DNA of 64,000 nucleotides from Pectobacterium aquaticum (GCF_003382565.3 NZ_CP086253.1:2852001-2916000), one strand, 5' to 3'. Positions 45,789 through 54,630 are shown, numbered from the stretch's first letter. Made by a program: numbers and translations. Notes: a model not told the origin generated them from the letters alone.

Positions 45789-45864
45789 TCCTCTGTAGTT
45801 CAGTCGGTAGAACGGCGGACTGTTAATCCGTATGTCACTGGTTCGAGTCCAGTCAGAGGAGCCA
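45789..45864 (+). tRNA. tRNA-Asn (GTT)
   Basis: A 76-nt tRNA with encoded CCA. The acceptor stem TCCTCTG pairs with CAGAGGA, discriminator G, and the T-loop is GGTTCGAGTCC. The anticodon GTT (45822-45824) lies in the loop TGTTAAT. It stands alone, has its own promoter and terminator, and shows no duplicated 3' end nearby that would mark an integration site. Confidence 0.97.
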
Positions 45865-45871
45865 TTTTAGA

Positions 45872-45905
45872 AAATCCCGCTTAAGGAAACTTAAGCGGGA
45901 TTTTT
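45872..45905 (+). terminator. Terminator of tRNA-Asn
   Basis: A perfect 14-bp stem AAATCCCGCTTAAG / CTTAAGCGGGATTT with GAAA tetraloop, followed by Ts. Confidence 0.9.
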
Positions 45906-46136
45906 GTTTTTATCACTTTATTCAATATATTCACGTGAAAAGTGTCCCCGATACACATTTCATTCTCCCTCAGCATTGGGAGAAGGTGGTGGTCTGATTG
46001 GGGTCAAATTGGTTCGATAATAGTGTGACCACCATAGGTCTCTCACGACACAAAAGTCCGTAACGTAAACTCTTCTGATTACGTCTTAAGAGTCTCAGAT
46101 CCATAGCATGATGACTTCGTTGTTAACGGAAAGAAG

Positions 46137-47156
46137 TTACCCCTGCATCTTGATGACAACTTTTCCCTTTGCATGCCCTTGGGCAAGGTAGGTCAGTGCA
46201 TCTTTTGTTTCAGCAAAAGAAAACACCTTGTCGACCACTGGCTTGATCTGTTCCGTTTCAAGGAGTTTGCCAATTTGGGTCAGTTGAGCACCATCAGGTC
46301 GAACGAAATGAAATGTGTAGGCAGTGCCCCGCTTTTTCGAAAGACGCATAATCTTTCGGCTCATCAACCAGAAAACAAAAGTCAGAAAAAAGTTTAATCG
46401 CCGAGCCCGTGCGAACGTTGCATCTAACGGCCCGATGAGAGAAACAATTATTCCTCCAGGCTTAAGCGTGTTGATAGATTTTTCAATCGCATCACCTCTG
46501 AGAGTGCCAAGTACAATATCGTAGCCACTCAGCACGTTTTCGAAGTCTTGCTTTTTATAGTCAACCACATCATCTGCGCCAAGATGACTTACCCATTCGA
46601 CGTTGCCTGTACTCGTGGTCGTTCCCACCGTTGCCCCAAAGTGTTTCGCCAGTTGGATTGCAAAGGTACCAATGCCCCCCGAACCTGCTGGGATCAAAAC
46701 CTTCTGACCAGACCGGAGTTTGGCGCGCTCAATCAGTGCCTGCCAGGATGTGAGGCTCACCATCGGGAGCGAAGCCGCCTGCACAAAATCCAGGTTTGCT
46801 GGTTTCATAGCCGCAGCGCTCTCAGGCACCACGGCAAATTCGGCGAGAGAGCCGGTTCCCCTATCGAAAATGCTGGCAAAAATTTCATCGCCTGGCGCGA
46901 AACGAGTCACACTGCTCCCTACTGCGATGACGACACCAGACAGGTCACTGCCCAATGTTGCAGGGAGCGTAAAATGCAGAACTGGCTTAAATATTCCGGT
47001 AGGGATCATATTGTCGATAGGGTTTAGCCCCACAGCGTAAACGTTAACCAAGATTTCATCGGCGTTGAGCGAAGGATAATCTACGTCATCGAATCCCAAT
47101 TCAGGATGCTTACCATAACGTTTAAACGTGAAAGCTTTCATCGTCTTATTATTCAT
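46137..47156 (-). CDS. Zinc-independent medium-chain (quinone-type) oxidoreductase
   Basis: A 339-residue MDR protein. The N-terminal GroES-like part has GSDLSGVVIAVGSSVTRFAPGDEIFA. The Rossmann domain has the nucleotide motif LIPAGSGGIGTFAIQLAKHFGA and GTTTSTGNVEWVSHLGADDVVDY. Zinc ligands of alcohol dehydrogenases are absent, so it is probably an NADPH quinone or enone reductase. It is the last gene of a four-gene minus-strand operon with two short-chain dehydrogenases and an ene-reductase, seven bases after the preceding gene. The substrate is unknown; a reactive carbonyl or quinone is likely. Confidence 0.8.
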   Translation of the reverse strand: MNNKTMKAFTFKRYGKHPELGFDDVDYPSLNADEILVNVYAVGLNPIDNMIPTGIFKPVLHFTLPATLGSDLSGVVIAVGSSVTRFAPGDEIFASIFDRGTGSLAEFAVVPESAAAMKPANLDFVQAASLPMVSLTSWQALIERAKLRSGQKVLIPAGSGGIGTFAIQLAKHFGATVGTTTSTGNVEWVSHLGADDVVDYKKQDFENVLSGYDIVLGTLRGDAIEKSINTLKPGGIIVSLIGPLDATFARARRLNFFLTFVFWLMSRKIMRLSKKRGTAYTFHFVRPDGAQLTQIGKLLETEQIKPVVDKVFSFAETKDALTYLAQGHAKGKVVIKMQG

Positions 47157-47163
47157 TTTTTAT

Positions 47164-47982
47164 TTATCCTGTCGTATCAAGCTGAAGACTATTACGCACC
47201 ACTTTGTCGAGGAATTTTGCGGGCGCAAATCTAAGCAAAAAATTCAACTGACCTGCCAATTTCCCCGCCGTGTAGCGTAACTTAGGCTGTGAACTCTGAG
47301 CCGCTTTAACGACGACTTCCGCCACCATCTCAGGGCTTTCCGCCTCAGCCATCGCCTTACCAACAACTTTCGTCAACTTAGCCCGAATACTTTCATACTC
47401 ATCAAGCTTCGTGTCTGGTTCTATATTATTGACTTCAAACTGAGTTTTTATGTACGCAGGTTCGATCACAGACACTCTTATGCCTTGAGTCCGTAGTTCA
47501 TGATCCAGTGATCCCGAATACCCTTTGACCGCATGTTTACTGGCTGCATAAAGTGCCACATACGGCAACGGAATCGTTCCCAATATCGAACCGATGTTGA
47601 TGATGCGACCACTGCCCTGGCGGCGCATGTGGGGAACGACCGCCCGAACCAATCGGACTATACCGAGGAAATTCGTGTCGAAAAGGCTCTTAGCCTGTTC
47701 GATCGAACTTTCTTCTGCCGCCGCCGGCGCAATACCAAAGCCTGCATTATTCACCAAAATATCGATCCGGCCTTCCCGCCGCAGCAGCTCATCAATAGCG
47801 GCCTTTACGGACGCGTCATCGGTGACATCAAGCGCCAATAAAGGAAAGGAATGCTTACCGGCCTGAGAGCCGCGTCGACTCGTGCCATAGACCGTATACC
47901 CCGCGGCTAATAGTTTATTAGCCGATGCCTCGCCAATTCCTGACGAGGCTCCCGTAACAAGCGCTACACGTTTATTTGTCAT
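47164..47982 (-). CDS. Short-chain dehydrogenase/reductase
   Basis: A 272-residue SDR with the cofactor motif VTGASSGIGEA (residues ~9-19), NNAG (~84), the catalytic Ser in IINIGSILG and the YAASK motif giving Tyr and Lys. The basic SRRG after the second strand favours NADP(H). It is third in the TetR-controlled oxidoreductase operon. The family is certain, but the substrate cannot be read. Confidence 0.82.
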   Translation of the reverse strand: MTNKRVALVTGASSGIGEASANKLLAAGYTVYGTSRRGSQAGKHSFPLLALDVTDDASVKAAIDELLRREGRIDILVNNAGFGIAPAAAEESSIEQAKSLFDTNFLGIVRLVRAVVPHMRRQGSGRIINIGSILGTIPLPYVALYAASKHAVKGYSGSLDHELRTQGIRVSVIEPAYIKTQFEVNNIEPDTKLDEYESIRAKLTKVVGKAMAEAESPEMVAEVVVKAAQSSQPKLRYTAGKLAGQLNFLLRFAPAKFLDKVVRNSLQLDTTG

Positions 47983-48075
47983 GCTGAAATAAGACCTTCA
48001 TAAGTGGTTGGGGCATACTCCTCTGCAGAACACCCAAAGACTGTTATTCGCGTCCTGCAGAGTGTGACTCATTGG

Positions 48076-48858
48076 TTAAAGGGCTTTATATCGCTCTGCA
48101 GCTTCATCTTGTTTGATGTCTGAAAGCAAAACCTGACGCGAAGCATCGAGGGTGTCCCAGCGTGCAGCATTATGTAAAGGTGGAATAGTGACGAGTTCGC
48201 GGCGATCAAAGCCAATCAGTGCGGCATCCACTAACTCGCCCACTTCCATGAATTTTGGAGAATGACTGATGTCGATACCTGCACGGTCCCAAATTTCCGT
48301 ATAAGTACCGGCAGGAAGTACCGCCTGAATATAAATGCCCTTAGATGACAGCTCGACATTCATTCCCTGAGACAGGAAAAGCACAAAGGCTTTGGTTGCG
48401 CCATAAACCGTCATCGCAAATTCAGGGGCTAAGCCGACTACAGAGCTGATATTGACGATCGATCCTTCACCCGCTTGCACAAATCGTGGTGCCACGGCAC
48501 TGGCCAGTCTGGTCAGGGCGGTGACATTAAGCGCGATAAGGCGTTCTATCGAATCAGGCGTCTGCTCGGTGAAGCTGCCCGACTGCGCGATACCCGCGTT
48601 ATTAATAAGAATGCCAATCTGCGCGTCTTCCCGCAGGCGAGCTTCGACCACGGCTAAATCACTCGTTTGCGTAAGGTCAGCAGGCAAAACATCGACAGAA
48701 ATGCCATTTTCCTGTCGCAGACGATCGGCAAGTGTCTCTAACTTTGCTTTGTCGCGGGCGACCAGAACCAGGTCGTGCCCCCGGCGGGCGAACCGTTCAG
48801 CGTAAACCGCACCAATACCCGTTGATGCGCCTGTAATGAGAACTGAAGCTTTAGTCAT
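48076..48858 (-). CDS. Short-chain dehydrogenase/reductase
   Basis: A 260-residue SDR with ITGASTGIGAVYA, an Arg at the NADP(H)-selecting position (VARDKAK), INNAGIAQSG, the Ser in VNISSVVGL and YGATK. It is only distantly like the next SDR, so this is not a recent duplication. Second gene of the operon behind the ene-reductase, with gaps of about 90 bp on both sides. The substrate is unknown. Confidence 0.82.
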   Translation of the reverse strand: MTKASVLITGASTGIGAVYAERFARRGHDLVLVARDKAKLETLADRLRQENGISVDVLPADLTQTSDLAVVEARLREDAQIGILINNAGIAQSGSFTEQTPDSIERLIALNVTALTRLASAVAPRFVQAGEGSIVNISSVVGLAPEFAMTVYGATKAFVLFLSQGMNVELSSKGIYIQAVLPAGTYTEIWDRAGIDISHSPKFMEVGELVDAALIGFDRRELVTIPPLHNAARWDTLDASRQVLLSDIKQDEAAERYKAL

Positions 48859-48950
48859 AAGTTGATCTTCTCTATTAATGTATAAACAGAATTAATGTGT
48901 AAACAGAATCCGCAATGTGCGATGCAGGTAGAACCATGACACCTGCCGCT

Positions 48951-50042
48951 TTACTTGCTGGTCTCGGTAAGCGACGGGTAATCGGTATATCCCGCTGCGC
49001 CACCGCCATAAAGTGTTTCAGGATTGAGTGAGGCCAGAGACGCGCCCGTCTTCAGCCTTTCGACTAGATCCGGGTTGGAGATGAACGGACGACCGAACGC
49101 GAACAGGTCGGCTTTGCCTTCAGAGAGGTGAGTTGAAGCCAATGTCAGGTCATAGCCGTTATTGCCAATATAGGTATTTTTAAAGCGCCGGCGCAGAGAA
49201 TCGTAATTAAACGGTGATGCATCACGCGGGCCGCCCGTAGCACCTTCAACGACGTGGAGATATACAATGCCTAATGCATTGAGTTGATCAGCGACGTAGT
49301 CATATTGTGGCTGCGGATCACTGCAAGAAATCGCATTCACAGGGGATACGGGTGAAATGCGCACACCCGTGCGATCTGCACCAATCTCCTCTTTAACGGC
49401 CGCCGTGACTTCTAACAGCAGGCGCGCACGATTCTCGACAGAGCCGCCGTACTCATCCGTACGCTGATTGGCACCGTCTTTAAGGAACTGTTCCAGCAGG
49501 TAGCCATTCGCACCGTGAATCTCAACACCATCAAATCCAGCGGCAATCGCGTTGGCTGCTGCTTTCCTGAAATCGTCGATAATGCGCTTTATTTCTCCCA
49601 GTTCGAGCGCACGTGGCTCAGAGACGTCCGAGAATCCATTGTTCACAAACGTTTTAGTCTCGGCACGAATGGCTGAAGGGGCAACTGGCGCTGCGCCATC
49701 AGGTTGTAAGTCGACATGGGATATACGCCCTACGTGCCATAGCTGTACGAAGATATGCCCGCCTTTGGCATGAACCGCGTCAGTCACTTTACGCCATCCT
49801 TCAATTTGCGCTGGCGTGTAGATCCCTGGGGTATCTTGATAGCCCTGTGCTTGTGCGGAGATCTGCGTAGCTTCAGTAATCAACAGACCTGCTGTGGCAC
49901 GCTGCGCGTAATACGTTGCTGCCAGCTCGCTGGGTACCAGACCTTTTCCTGCACGATTGCGTGTCAACGGTGCCATCACAATGTGGTTGGCGAGCGTTAA
50001 TGGCCCAAGGCTATAGGGTTGGAATAATTGTCGGTTCGTCAT
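48951..50042 (-). CDS. Old-yellow-enzyme family alkene reductase (NemA-like)
   Basis: A 363-residue FMN enzyme. It has the N-terminal LFQPYSLGPLTLANHIVMAPLTR, the QLWHVGRISH segment, the substrate-binding His/Asn pair in VEIHGANGYLLEQFLKDGANQRTDEYGGS, and a C-terminal FGRPFISNPDLVERL. Such enzymes reduce activated C=C bonds, nitro compounds or N-ethylmaleimide with NAD(P)H. The start at 50042 (MTNRQLFQPY) follows AAGGGAA; the frame is open to 50081 inside the operator. First gene of the operon, divergent from a TetR repressor, as nemA is from nemR in E. coli. Confidence 0.87.
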   Translation of the reverse strand: MTNRQLFQPYSLGPLTLANHIVMAPLTRNRAGKGLVPSELAATYYAQRATAGLLITEATQISAQAQGYQDTPGIYTPAQIEGWRKVTDAVHAKGGHIFVQLWHVGRISHVDLQPDGAAPVAPSAIRAETKTFVNNGFSDVSEPRALELGEIKRIIDDFRKAAANAIAAGFDGVEIHGANGYLLEQFLKDGANQRTDEYGGSVENRARLLLEVTAAVKEEIGADRTGVRISPVSPVNAISCSDPQPQYDYVADQLNALGIVYLHVVEGATGGPRDASPFNYDSLRRRFKNTYIGNNGYDLTLASTHLSEGKADLFAFGRPFISNPDLVERLKTGASLASLNPETLYGGGAAGYTDYPSLTETSK

Positions 50043-50083
50043 GTTTGTTCCCTTGATAGTGATTTGTGAAACGCTAAACATAA

Positions 50084-50135
50084 TGATGATGATCGTAATC
50101 TAAAAAGTCAAACAGTTTGATTACGATCATCATCA
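50084..50135. promoter_or_regulatory. Large operator between the ene-reductase and tetR-type genes
   Basis: TGATGATGATCGTAATC (50084-50100) is repeated perfectly inverted at 50119-50135. Between the arms lies a second perfect palindrome TCAAAC-A-GTTTGA (50108-50120). The nested symmetry in a divergent promoter region fits binding of the adjacent TetR-type repressor, possibly as two dimers. Confidence 0.75.
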
Positions 50136-50179
50136 ATGTATACTTATGACATAAATTTATAAGAGAGGACCCTAAAGCG

Positions 50180-50746
50180 ATGAAAGTTTCGAAAGAGCAG
50201 GTTCGCGAAAATCGAATGCGTATCGTTGAGACTGCCTCAGTGCTGTTTCGTGAGCGGGGGTATGACGGCGTGGGTATAGCAGAACTCATGTCCGCCGCAG
50301 GTTTAACGCACGGCGGATTTTACAAACACTTTAGCTCCAAGGCTGATTTGATGTCGGAGGCGATGAGTTGCGGTTTTTCACATTCGATAGAAAATACCGT
50401 GGGTGTCGATATGGCGGGTTTTGTAGAGCAATATCTCTCTCGCAAGCATCGTGATTCGATGGGAAATGGCTGTGTGATGTCAGCGCTTGGTGTGGATTCA
50501 GCACGCCAGTCAGCATCAATTAAGGAAAGTTTCGCAGTGGGAATTGAGAATCAACTGGCAACATTAGAAAACGAGAACGGGTCGGGAGACGACGTGCGTG
50601 CCGAAAGAATTAGCGCCCTTGCGCACCTTGTTGGCGCACTGGTGTTGTCACGTGCCTGCCCAGATGATTCCGCCCTCGCCGATGAGATTCTCTCGGTTTG
50701 CCGCTCACGTATTCTCAGTCAGGAAGCACTATTTCCCGGCAAGTGA
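50180..50746 (+). CDS. TetR/AcrR-family repressor
   Basis: A 188-residue regulator. The N-terminal helix-turn-helix (residues ~12-58) has IVETASVLFRERGYDGVGIAELMSAAGLTHGGFYKHF. The rest is a helical ligand domain with two cysteines (NGCVMSALGV and SRACPDD). Cysteine-containing relatives such as NemR sense electrophiles, and the divergent operon encodes enzymes that reduce them, so an electrophile-responsive repressor is a reasonable guess. It most likely binds the nested palindrome upstream and represses both directions. Confidence 0.85.
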   Translation: MKVSKEQVRENRMRIVETASVLFRERGYDGVGIAELMSAAGLTHGGFYKHFSSKADLMSEAMSCGFSHSIENTVGVDMAGFVEQYLSRKHRDSMGNGCVMSALGVDSARQSASIKESFAVGIENQLATLENENGSGDDVRAERISALAHLVGALVLSRACPDDSALADEILSVCRSRILSQEALFPGK

Positions 50747-50787
50747 CTGTGTTCGCCGGACACCACCAGTGTCGGACGCTGGATTTT

Positions 50788-50931
50788 TCAGGGAAATACA
50801 TCTCGCCAGTCGTTCAGAATGTGATCGAACAGAACATGTTGAAGCGCTGCCATATCCGATGGCACAAATTCTTCGGCAAGTTTGTGTGAGTTTTCAAACG
50901 CTGGCGCACCGAAAAAAGAGTGGAGCGGATC
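50788..50931 (-). pseudogene. 3' remnant of an unidentified gene
   Basis: 48 codons in one frame begin right after a stop and end in TGA, reading DPLHSFFGAPAFENSHKLAE and then VPSDMAALQHVLFDHILNDW. The composition looks like the C-terminus of a real globular protein, but there is no start codon with a ribosome site. It lies behind the TetR gene on the opposite strand. I cannot name the family. Confidence 0.4.
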
Positions 50932-50981
50932 TTAGACGGGGTCGTATTTCAGGGATGAATGATACCGCTCTCTCAATAAGA

Positions 50982-51572
50982 TTAATGCCCGTATTTAAAA
51001 TTAAAACCTAATGCATCGCCCGTCGTGTCGTATTCGCGGAAGTTGTAAATCAGAGGCTTCCATTTTGACGAGTCGATGACATCATTTGATCCTAATAGCT
51101 CGCTCTCCACCCAGACATTCACAATATCCAGTTCGACAAGAATAAAACGCCCTTTGTCCGTCGTGCTAACGGTCTTACATTCCGCCTGGATAGGGCATTC
51201 AATCACCCGAGGCGGTGTAATATCGGTAGAGGCTTCAGTGTGAAGGCCGACTTTGGAGAATTTATCGTGGCAGACCTGAACGCCCCATTTAATCTGACCT
51301 TCAGACAGCGTATTGCTCCCAGTCAATTTACCCAGCGCTTCAACTTTCTCCCACAGTTTGTAATCAGGAATATTAATCACAACATCAGATCCGGATAATA
51401 AATTACTGCAGGTCTTACTTCCTTTTGTGACACCGATAATAATTTTATCTCCGAGAGAAATTGACGACGATACAGAAGCAACATTGATACTTCCGTTGTT
51501 CTTATCCGTCGTCGTAACAAGGAAAACTGGGAAGCCATAATAAAACGAACTGAGTTTTACGTTCTTTTTCAT
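50982..51572 (-). CDS. Flavin reductase-like (FMN-binding split barrel) protein
   Basis: A 196-residue protein. It has the N-terminal SSFYYGFPVFLVTTTDKNNGSINVASVSS and the FMN-site segment IIIGVTKGSKTCSNLL, typical of flavin reductase-domain proteins, followed by VVINIPDYKLWEKVEALG. Such proteins bind FMN and may act as flavin reductases or in reductive detoxification. It is AT-richer than its neighbours and stands alone, divergent from yeaR-yoaG with 380 bp between. The physiological partner is unknown. Confidence 0.75.
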   Translation of the reverse strand: MKKNVKLSSFYYGFPVFLVTTTDKNNGSINVASVSSSISLGDKIIIGVTKGSKTCSNLLSGSDVVINIPDYKLWEKVEALGKLTGSNTLSEGQIKWGVQVCHDKFSKVGLHTEASTDITPPRVIECPIQAECKTVSTTDKGRFILVELDIVNVWVESELLGSNDVIDSSKWKPLIYNFREYDTTGDALGFNFKYGH

Positions 51573-51951
51573 TTGAGCTAAGACCTCATTATCGAGTAGT
51601 GTTATATTTTTTCATTTTTACTCTTTTATTTATTTTTAACAATAACCCTAATTGAGTACCAATGAGGGTGTTTTTATACCCAATATCTCTAATAGAGGGG
51701 AGCATAAAAAATAACTTAATGTGACTATTCCTTGATGTTAGTTTTCATCTCCTCCAATTAAGTCAGATAAATAACCAAAGAGAGAAGCGTTGCTCCCTGA
51801 TAATGTGGCCTTTCCGCGAAGTATTACGGTATTGTAAAAAATTAATTAGCAGAAAATAATTCACAAACATTAAAAGAGGTATATGATATGCACTATATGG
51901 TTTTTCCCTTCCCGCCCTGCAATGTGGCTGGGTAAAGCATGAGGTTTAAAC
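51573..51951. other. Divergent promoter region before yeaR
   Basis: About 380 bases, AT-rich. A single NarL-type heptamer AGAGGTA (51875-51881, inverted) lies about 70 bp before yeaR; a paired 7-2-7 site was not found. No other gene or repeat is visible. Confidence 0.4.
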
Positions 51952-52284
51952 ATGGAACGAATTGTTATACCCGCGAATTATGTTCATACCCGTACAACGC
52001 CTTTCTGGACAAAAGAAACAGCCCCAGCGTCTATCTGGAAGCGCCATTTGGATGTAGGGACACGGCAAGGCGTCTACCCACGCTTGTGCGTGATGCAAGG
52101 GACAATTCGTTATTATGGTTATGCCGATGGGACAAGCCCTGAGCCCGTCGAAACGCTGACTATTGAAGCCGGACAATTTGGTGTATTCCCGCCAGAAAAA
52201 TGGCACAGAATCGAAGCGTTATCTGATGACACGCTATTTAACGTAGATTTTTATGTCGATCCAAAAATTCTGATAGAAGGTTGA
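51952..52284 (+). CDS. yeaR: YeaR family protein (DUF1971)
   Basis: A 110-residue cupin-like protein of the DUF1971 (TehB-like) family. It has IPANYVHTRTTPFWTKETAPASI, DVGTRQGVYPRLCVMQG and FGVFPPEKWHRIEA with the probable metal-binding His. It aligns along its length with E. coli YeaR. E. coli yeaR-yoaG is induced by nitrate/nitrite through NarL and by NO through NsrR, and the two-gene order is kept here. The start at 51952 follows GAGG. The biochemical role is unknown. Confidence 0.85.
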   Translation: MERIVIPANYVHTRTTPFWTKETAPASIWKRHLDVGTRQGVYPRLCVMQGTIRYYGYADGTSPEPVETLTIEAGQFGVFPPEKWHRIEALSDDTLFNVDFYVDPKILIEG

Positions 52285-52294
52285 GGTAAACATA

Positions 52295-52633
52295 ATGACA
52301 AGTGAAAATAAAGGTTATTCATTAACACTATTGAATCGAGAAAATAATAAAAAAGCAGAAAAAGCTTATCTTAAACCGATGGCTTTTTATGTGCCAGATT
52401 TCGCCGCAGGTGCAGTCGTGGAATTACTCAACGAATTACCTTCAACCAGTGAAAATAACAAAGGATTTTTACTAACCGTCACGAATAATAATAACGGCGT
52501 ATCCGTTGATAAAGATCTCGCTACGGTCGAAGAATTAAAAGACAAGACGATTTCAGCTGACGCAGTAAAAGATCTGGTTAATATCGTGCGTGGCTACGAT
52601 GCGGATGAAGAGACTAACGTCTGTGGCTGGTAA
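52295..52633 (+). CDS. yoaG: YoaG-like protein with an internally duplicated domain
   Basis: A 112-residue protein, about twice the size of E. coli YoaG (60 aa). The C-terminal half (residues ~56-112) matches YoaG: FLLTVTNNNNGVSVD, AVKDLVNIVRGYD and the terminal VCGW. The N-terminal half repeats the pattern (NKGYSLTLLNRENN against NKGFLLTVTNNNNG), so it looks like a tandem duplication and fusion. As E. coli YoaG is, to my memory, a homodimer, this may be a single-chain pseudo-dimer. It starts 10 bases after yeaR. Function unknown. Confidence 0.75.
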   Translation: MTSENKGYSLTLLNRENNKKAEKAYLKPMAFYVPDFAAGAVVELLNELPSTSENNKGFLLTVTNNNNGVSVDKDLATVEELKDKTISADAVKDLVNIVRGYDADEETNVCGW

Positions 52634-53241
52634 AAAAGTATAGACTCGCCATACTTCAAGTTGCATGTGCATTGGTTTTCCGCAGCGCGGATTGATTATT
52701 TAAGCGTTACCTTTCGTACCCCTACTCATTTAAAAAACAGGCGCTGGATGTCTTTTGACTTAACGAGCGCCCCTGTACCCTACTCTTCGATTATTCAAAA
52801 TAGCCATTCATGCCACAACACAGGCTTACCAAGGTAACCATCGATATCTCCACACTGTTTATCCGCATCGTTCGCTAACCCTGAAAAATAGCCAAGTTAT
52901 AATTATCTTGCTATCTAATTAAGTAAGAAAATCCTGTCTATAGCGGTTCGTATAACACAATCATCTCATTCTGGAGAAGCAAAGTGTAAATTAATAATTA
53001 CAATGAATATTATTAGCGTGATTAAATTAAGAAGAGAAATTAAATATATTTTAAAAGCCTATAAAGCGTTATTAAAATAACCATAAATACTTAAACATTT
53101 TTTATATAATGCCGATTTATTATCAAATCACGTGGTCTGCCTGCGTTTATGGCTACAGCACACAGCGTCGTCTTCCACGTAGCAGGATAGAAAGAATAAA
53201 AAGACTGTAGTCGCAGATGAAAATACATGGAGTTTTTTCAA
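52634..53241. other. Intergenic region after yoaG
   Basis: About 600 bases. An ERIC end lies at 52639-52677; the rest is AT-rich and shows no gene, RNA or clear promoter. Confidence 0.5.
52639..52677 (-). repeat. Partial ERIC (right end only)
   Basis: TATAGACTCGCCATACTTCA followed by AGTTGCATGTGCATTGG is the inverted right end of an ERIC repeat; the rest is missing. It lies just after yoaG. Confidence 0.6.
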
Positions 53242-53694
53242 ATGAAATCAAGCAATATTCTGTTGTCCTCACTATTCATGACAGCCCTTTTTGCATCAGC
53301 AGCTGCTAATGCGGGCCCGAAATTCAATGTCACCTTTAAGAATCTTGGCGCATCCAGCGCTCCGGATGCCATTTTTTCGCCAACGACGACAGCAGAAGTT
53401 TTTTCACAGGCGAATGCGTCACCTACACCGAGTGAATTCGTCAAGTCTGGGAATTCAAATCAATATACGATCTCCAATCCAATCAGTGACGTCGGTTCAA
53501 TGCATGTTCGTTACAAAGTTGGGGCCAAAGTCTGCCAGTTTGATATGACGTATACTGTGAAGTATGTGTTGGGAAATAAAATCCCCCAATGGACTAAGAG
53601 CACCACGCCTAGCAACGGCGCACGCTGTGACCTGAGGGTGACGTATGCCAACGTCAATACTCACGACTCAGATGTAGAAATTACCATGAGATAA
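53242..53694 (+). CDS. Secreted protein of unknown function (150 aa)
   Basis: It has a clear signal peptide (MKSSNILLSSLFMTALFASAAANA, cut before GPK) and a mature part of ~126 residues rich in Ser, Thr and Asn with alternating strand-like segments (FNVTFKNLG, SMHVRYKVG, VEITMR). It contains exactly two cysteines (VCQFDM, RCDLRV) that could form a disulfide. I do not recognise the family. The start at 53242 is preferred for the signal peptide, with GGAG 11 bases upstream; an in-frame ATG at 53227 has no site. Possibly a secreted plant-interaction or inter-bacterial protein; no function is claimed. Confidence 0.6.
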   Translation: MKSSNILLSSLFMTALFASAAANAGPKFNVTFKNLGASSAPDAIFSPTTTAEVFSQANASPTPSEFVKSGNSNQYTISNPISDVGSMHVRYKVGAKVCQFDMTYTVKYVLGNKIPQWTKSTTPSNGARCDLRVTYANVNTHDSDVEITMR

Positions 53695-53802
53695 CACCCG
53701 TACTGAAAAATAGCTGAGCAACCACTCAGGCATTTTTTATGAATAGGGGTAAGCAACATGAGTCGTTACTTATCCCTTAATCACAACGAGTGAGAAGAAC
53801 GA

Positions 53803-54609
53803 ATGATTAACTTCAATGGCCTTTCAAAAAGTACGGTGGCAGATGCGCAGTCCACCAATGACAGTCGCTCGATAAAAAAGCAGGAAAATGTATCCGAAAG
53901 CACACAGTCTGCGTCTACAGCGTCTGATGGTTATTCAAATAAAAAAAATAGCGGCATTACCACACTGGCAAAACAGCTCAGCGATGCCGCCGTCAGGGCC
54001 GAAGCCAGAGATGCAACAAACGATCGCAATGCATTGGCGGCCAAGGCCAAAAGTGCGCATAATGAAATTCTCGGTGTGAATTACGCCAACAACAGAAAAA
54101 CCCACGATGCGGAAGTCCCCAATAGTGATGACCCCGAGCGATTAGCCAGAGCGAAACAAGCTACAGCGTATACCAATGGTCAAGGAAGTAACCCCTTCAA
54201 AGGCTTGTCTCGTGAACAGCTGGCGCTGATTACCTATGACGACAGCGGAACCTTTACAGTGAATGAGCGGCGTGCAGCCTGGAGCGAGGCTTATGACCAG
54301 GAGCAAGTGTGGCGCACAATGGCCATAGCACAAAGCAAACTGGAGTGGAATCGCGGCGAGTTTAAACAAACCGAATTTTTCAAAATGGTGTTAGATCACC
54401 ATGAGAGTCTGCCATTAATCGAACAAGCACAGGCACCTGAAGGCTATGTACCACGTCTGAAGTACCTGATAGAAATGGACTTCAACTTTATGACTGGGGA
54501 ATCAGGCAAAGACGCCGATCCGTTCAACCGCCTGTTTGAGCTCCTTTCCCCCACCAAGCTTCACTTAGAAGATGGCAAACTCACTCTGGATGCCACCAAA
54601 GATGCCTGA
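53803..54609 (+). CDS. Unknown protein with low-complexity N-terminus (268 aa)
   Basis: Not recognised. Residues 1-75 are polar, Ser/Thr/Asn-rich and probably disordered. The middle is Ala/Asn-rich (AARAEAR-like helices, NYANNRKTHDAE). The C-terminal ~140 residues look folded (LSREQLALITYDDSGTFTVNERRAAWSEAYDQEQ; GYVPRLKYLIEMDFNFMTG). There is no signal peptide or membrane helix. A disordered Ser-rich N-terminus is seen in type III effectors, but that resemblance alone is weak. It follows the secreted protein by 108 bp and ends before a GGDEF gene on the other strand. Confidence 0.55.
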   Translation: MINFNGLSKSTVADAQSTNDSRSIKKQENVSESTQSASTASDGYSNKKNSGITTLAKQLSDAAVRAEARDATNDRNALAAKAKSAHNEILGVNYANNRKTHDAEVPNSDDPERLARAKQATAYTNGQGSNPFKGLSREQLALITYDDSGTFTVNERRAAWSEAYDQEQVWRTMAIAQSKLEWNRGEFKQTEFFKMVLDHHESLPLIEQAQAPEGYVPRLKYLIEMDFNFMTGESGKDADPFNRLFELLSPTKLHLEDGKLTLDATKDA

Positions 54610-54630
54610 TAATTACACCTGCACAGGCAT

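Noticed and set aside
45789..53700. Genomic island integrated at tRNA-Asn
   Set aside because: No integrase gene and no repeat of the tRNA 3' end found downstream; the neighbouring genes look like ordinary operons.
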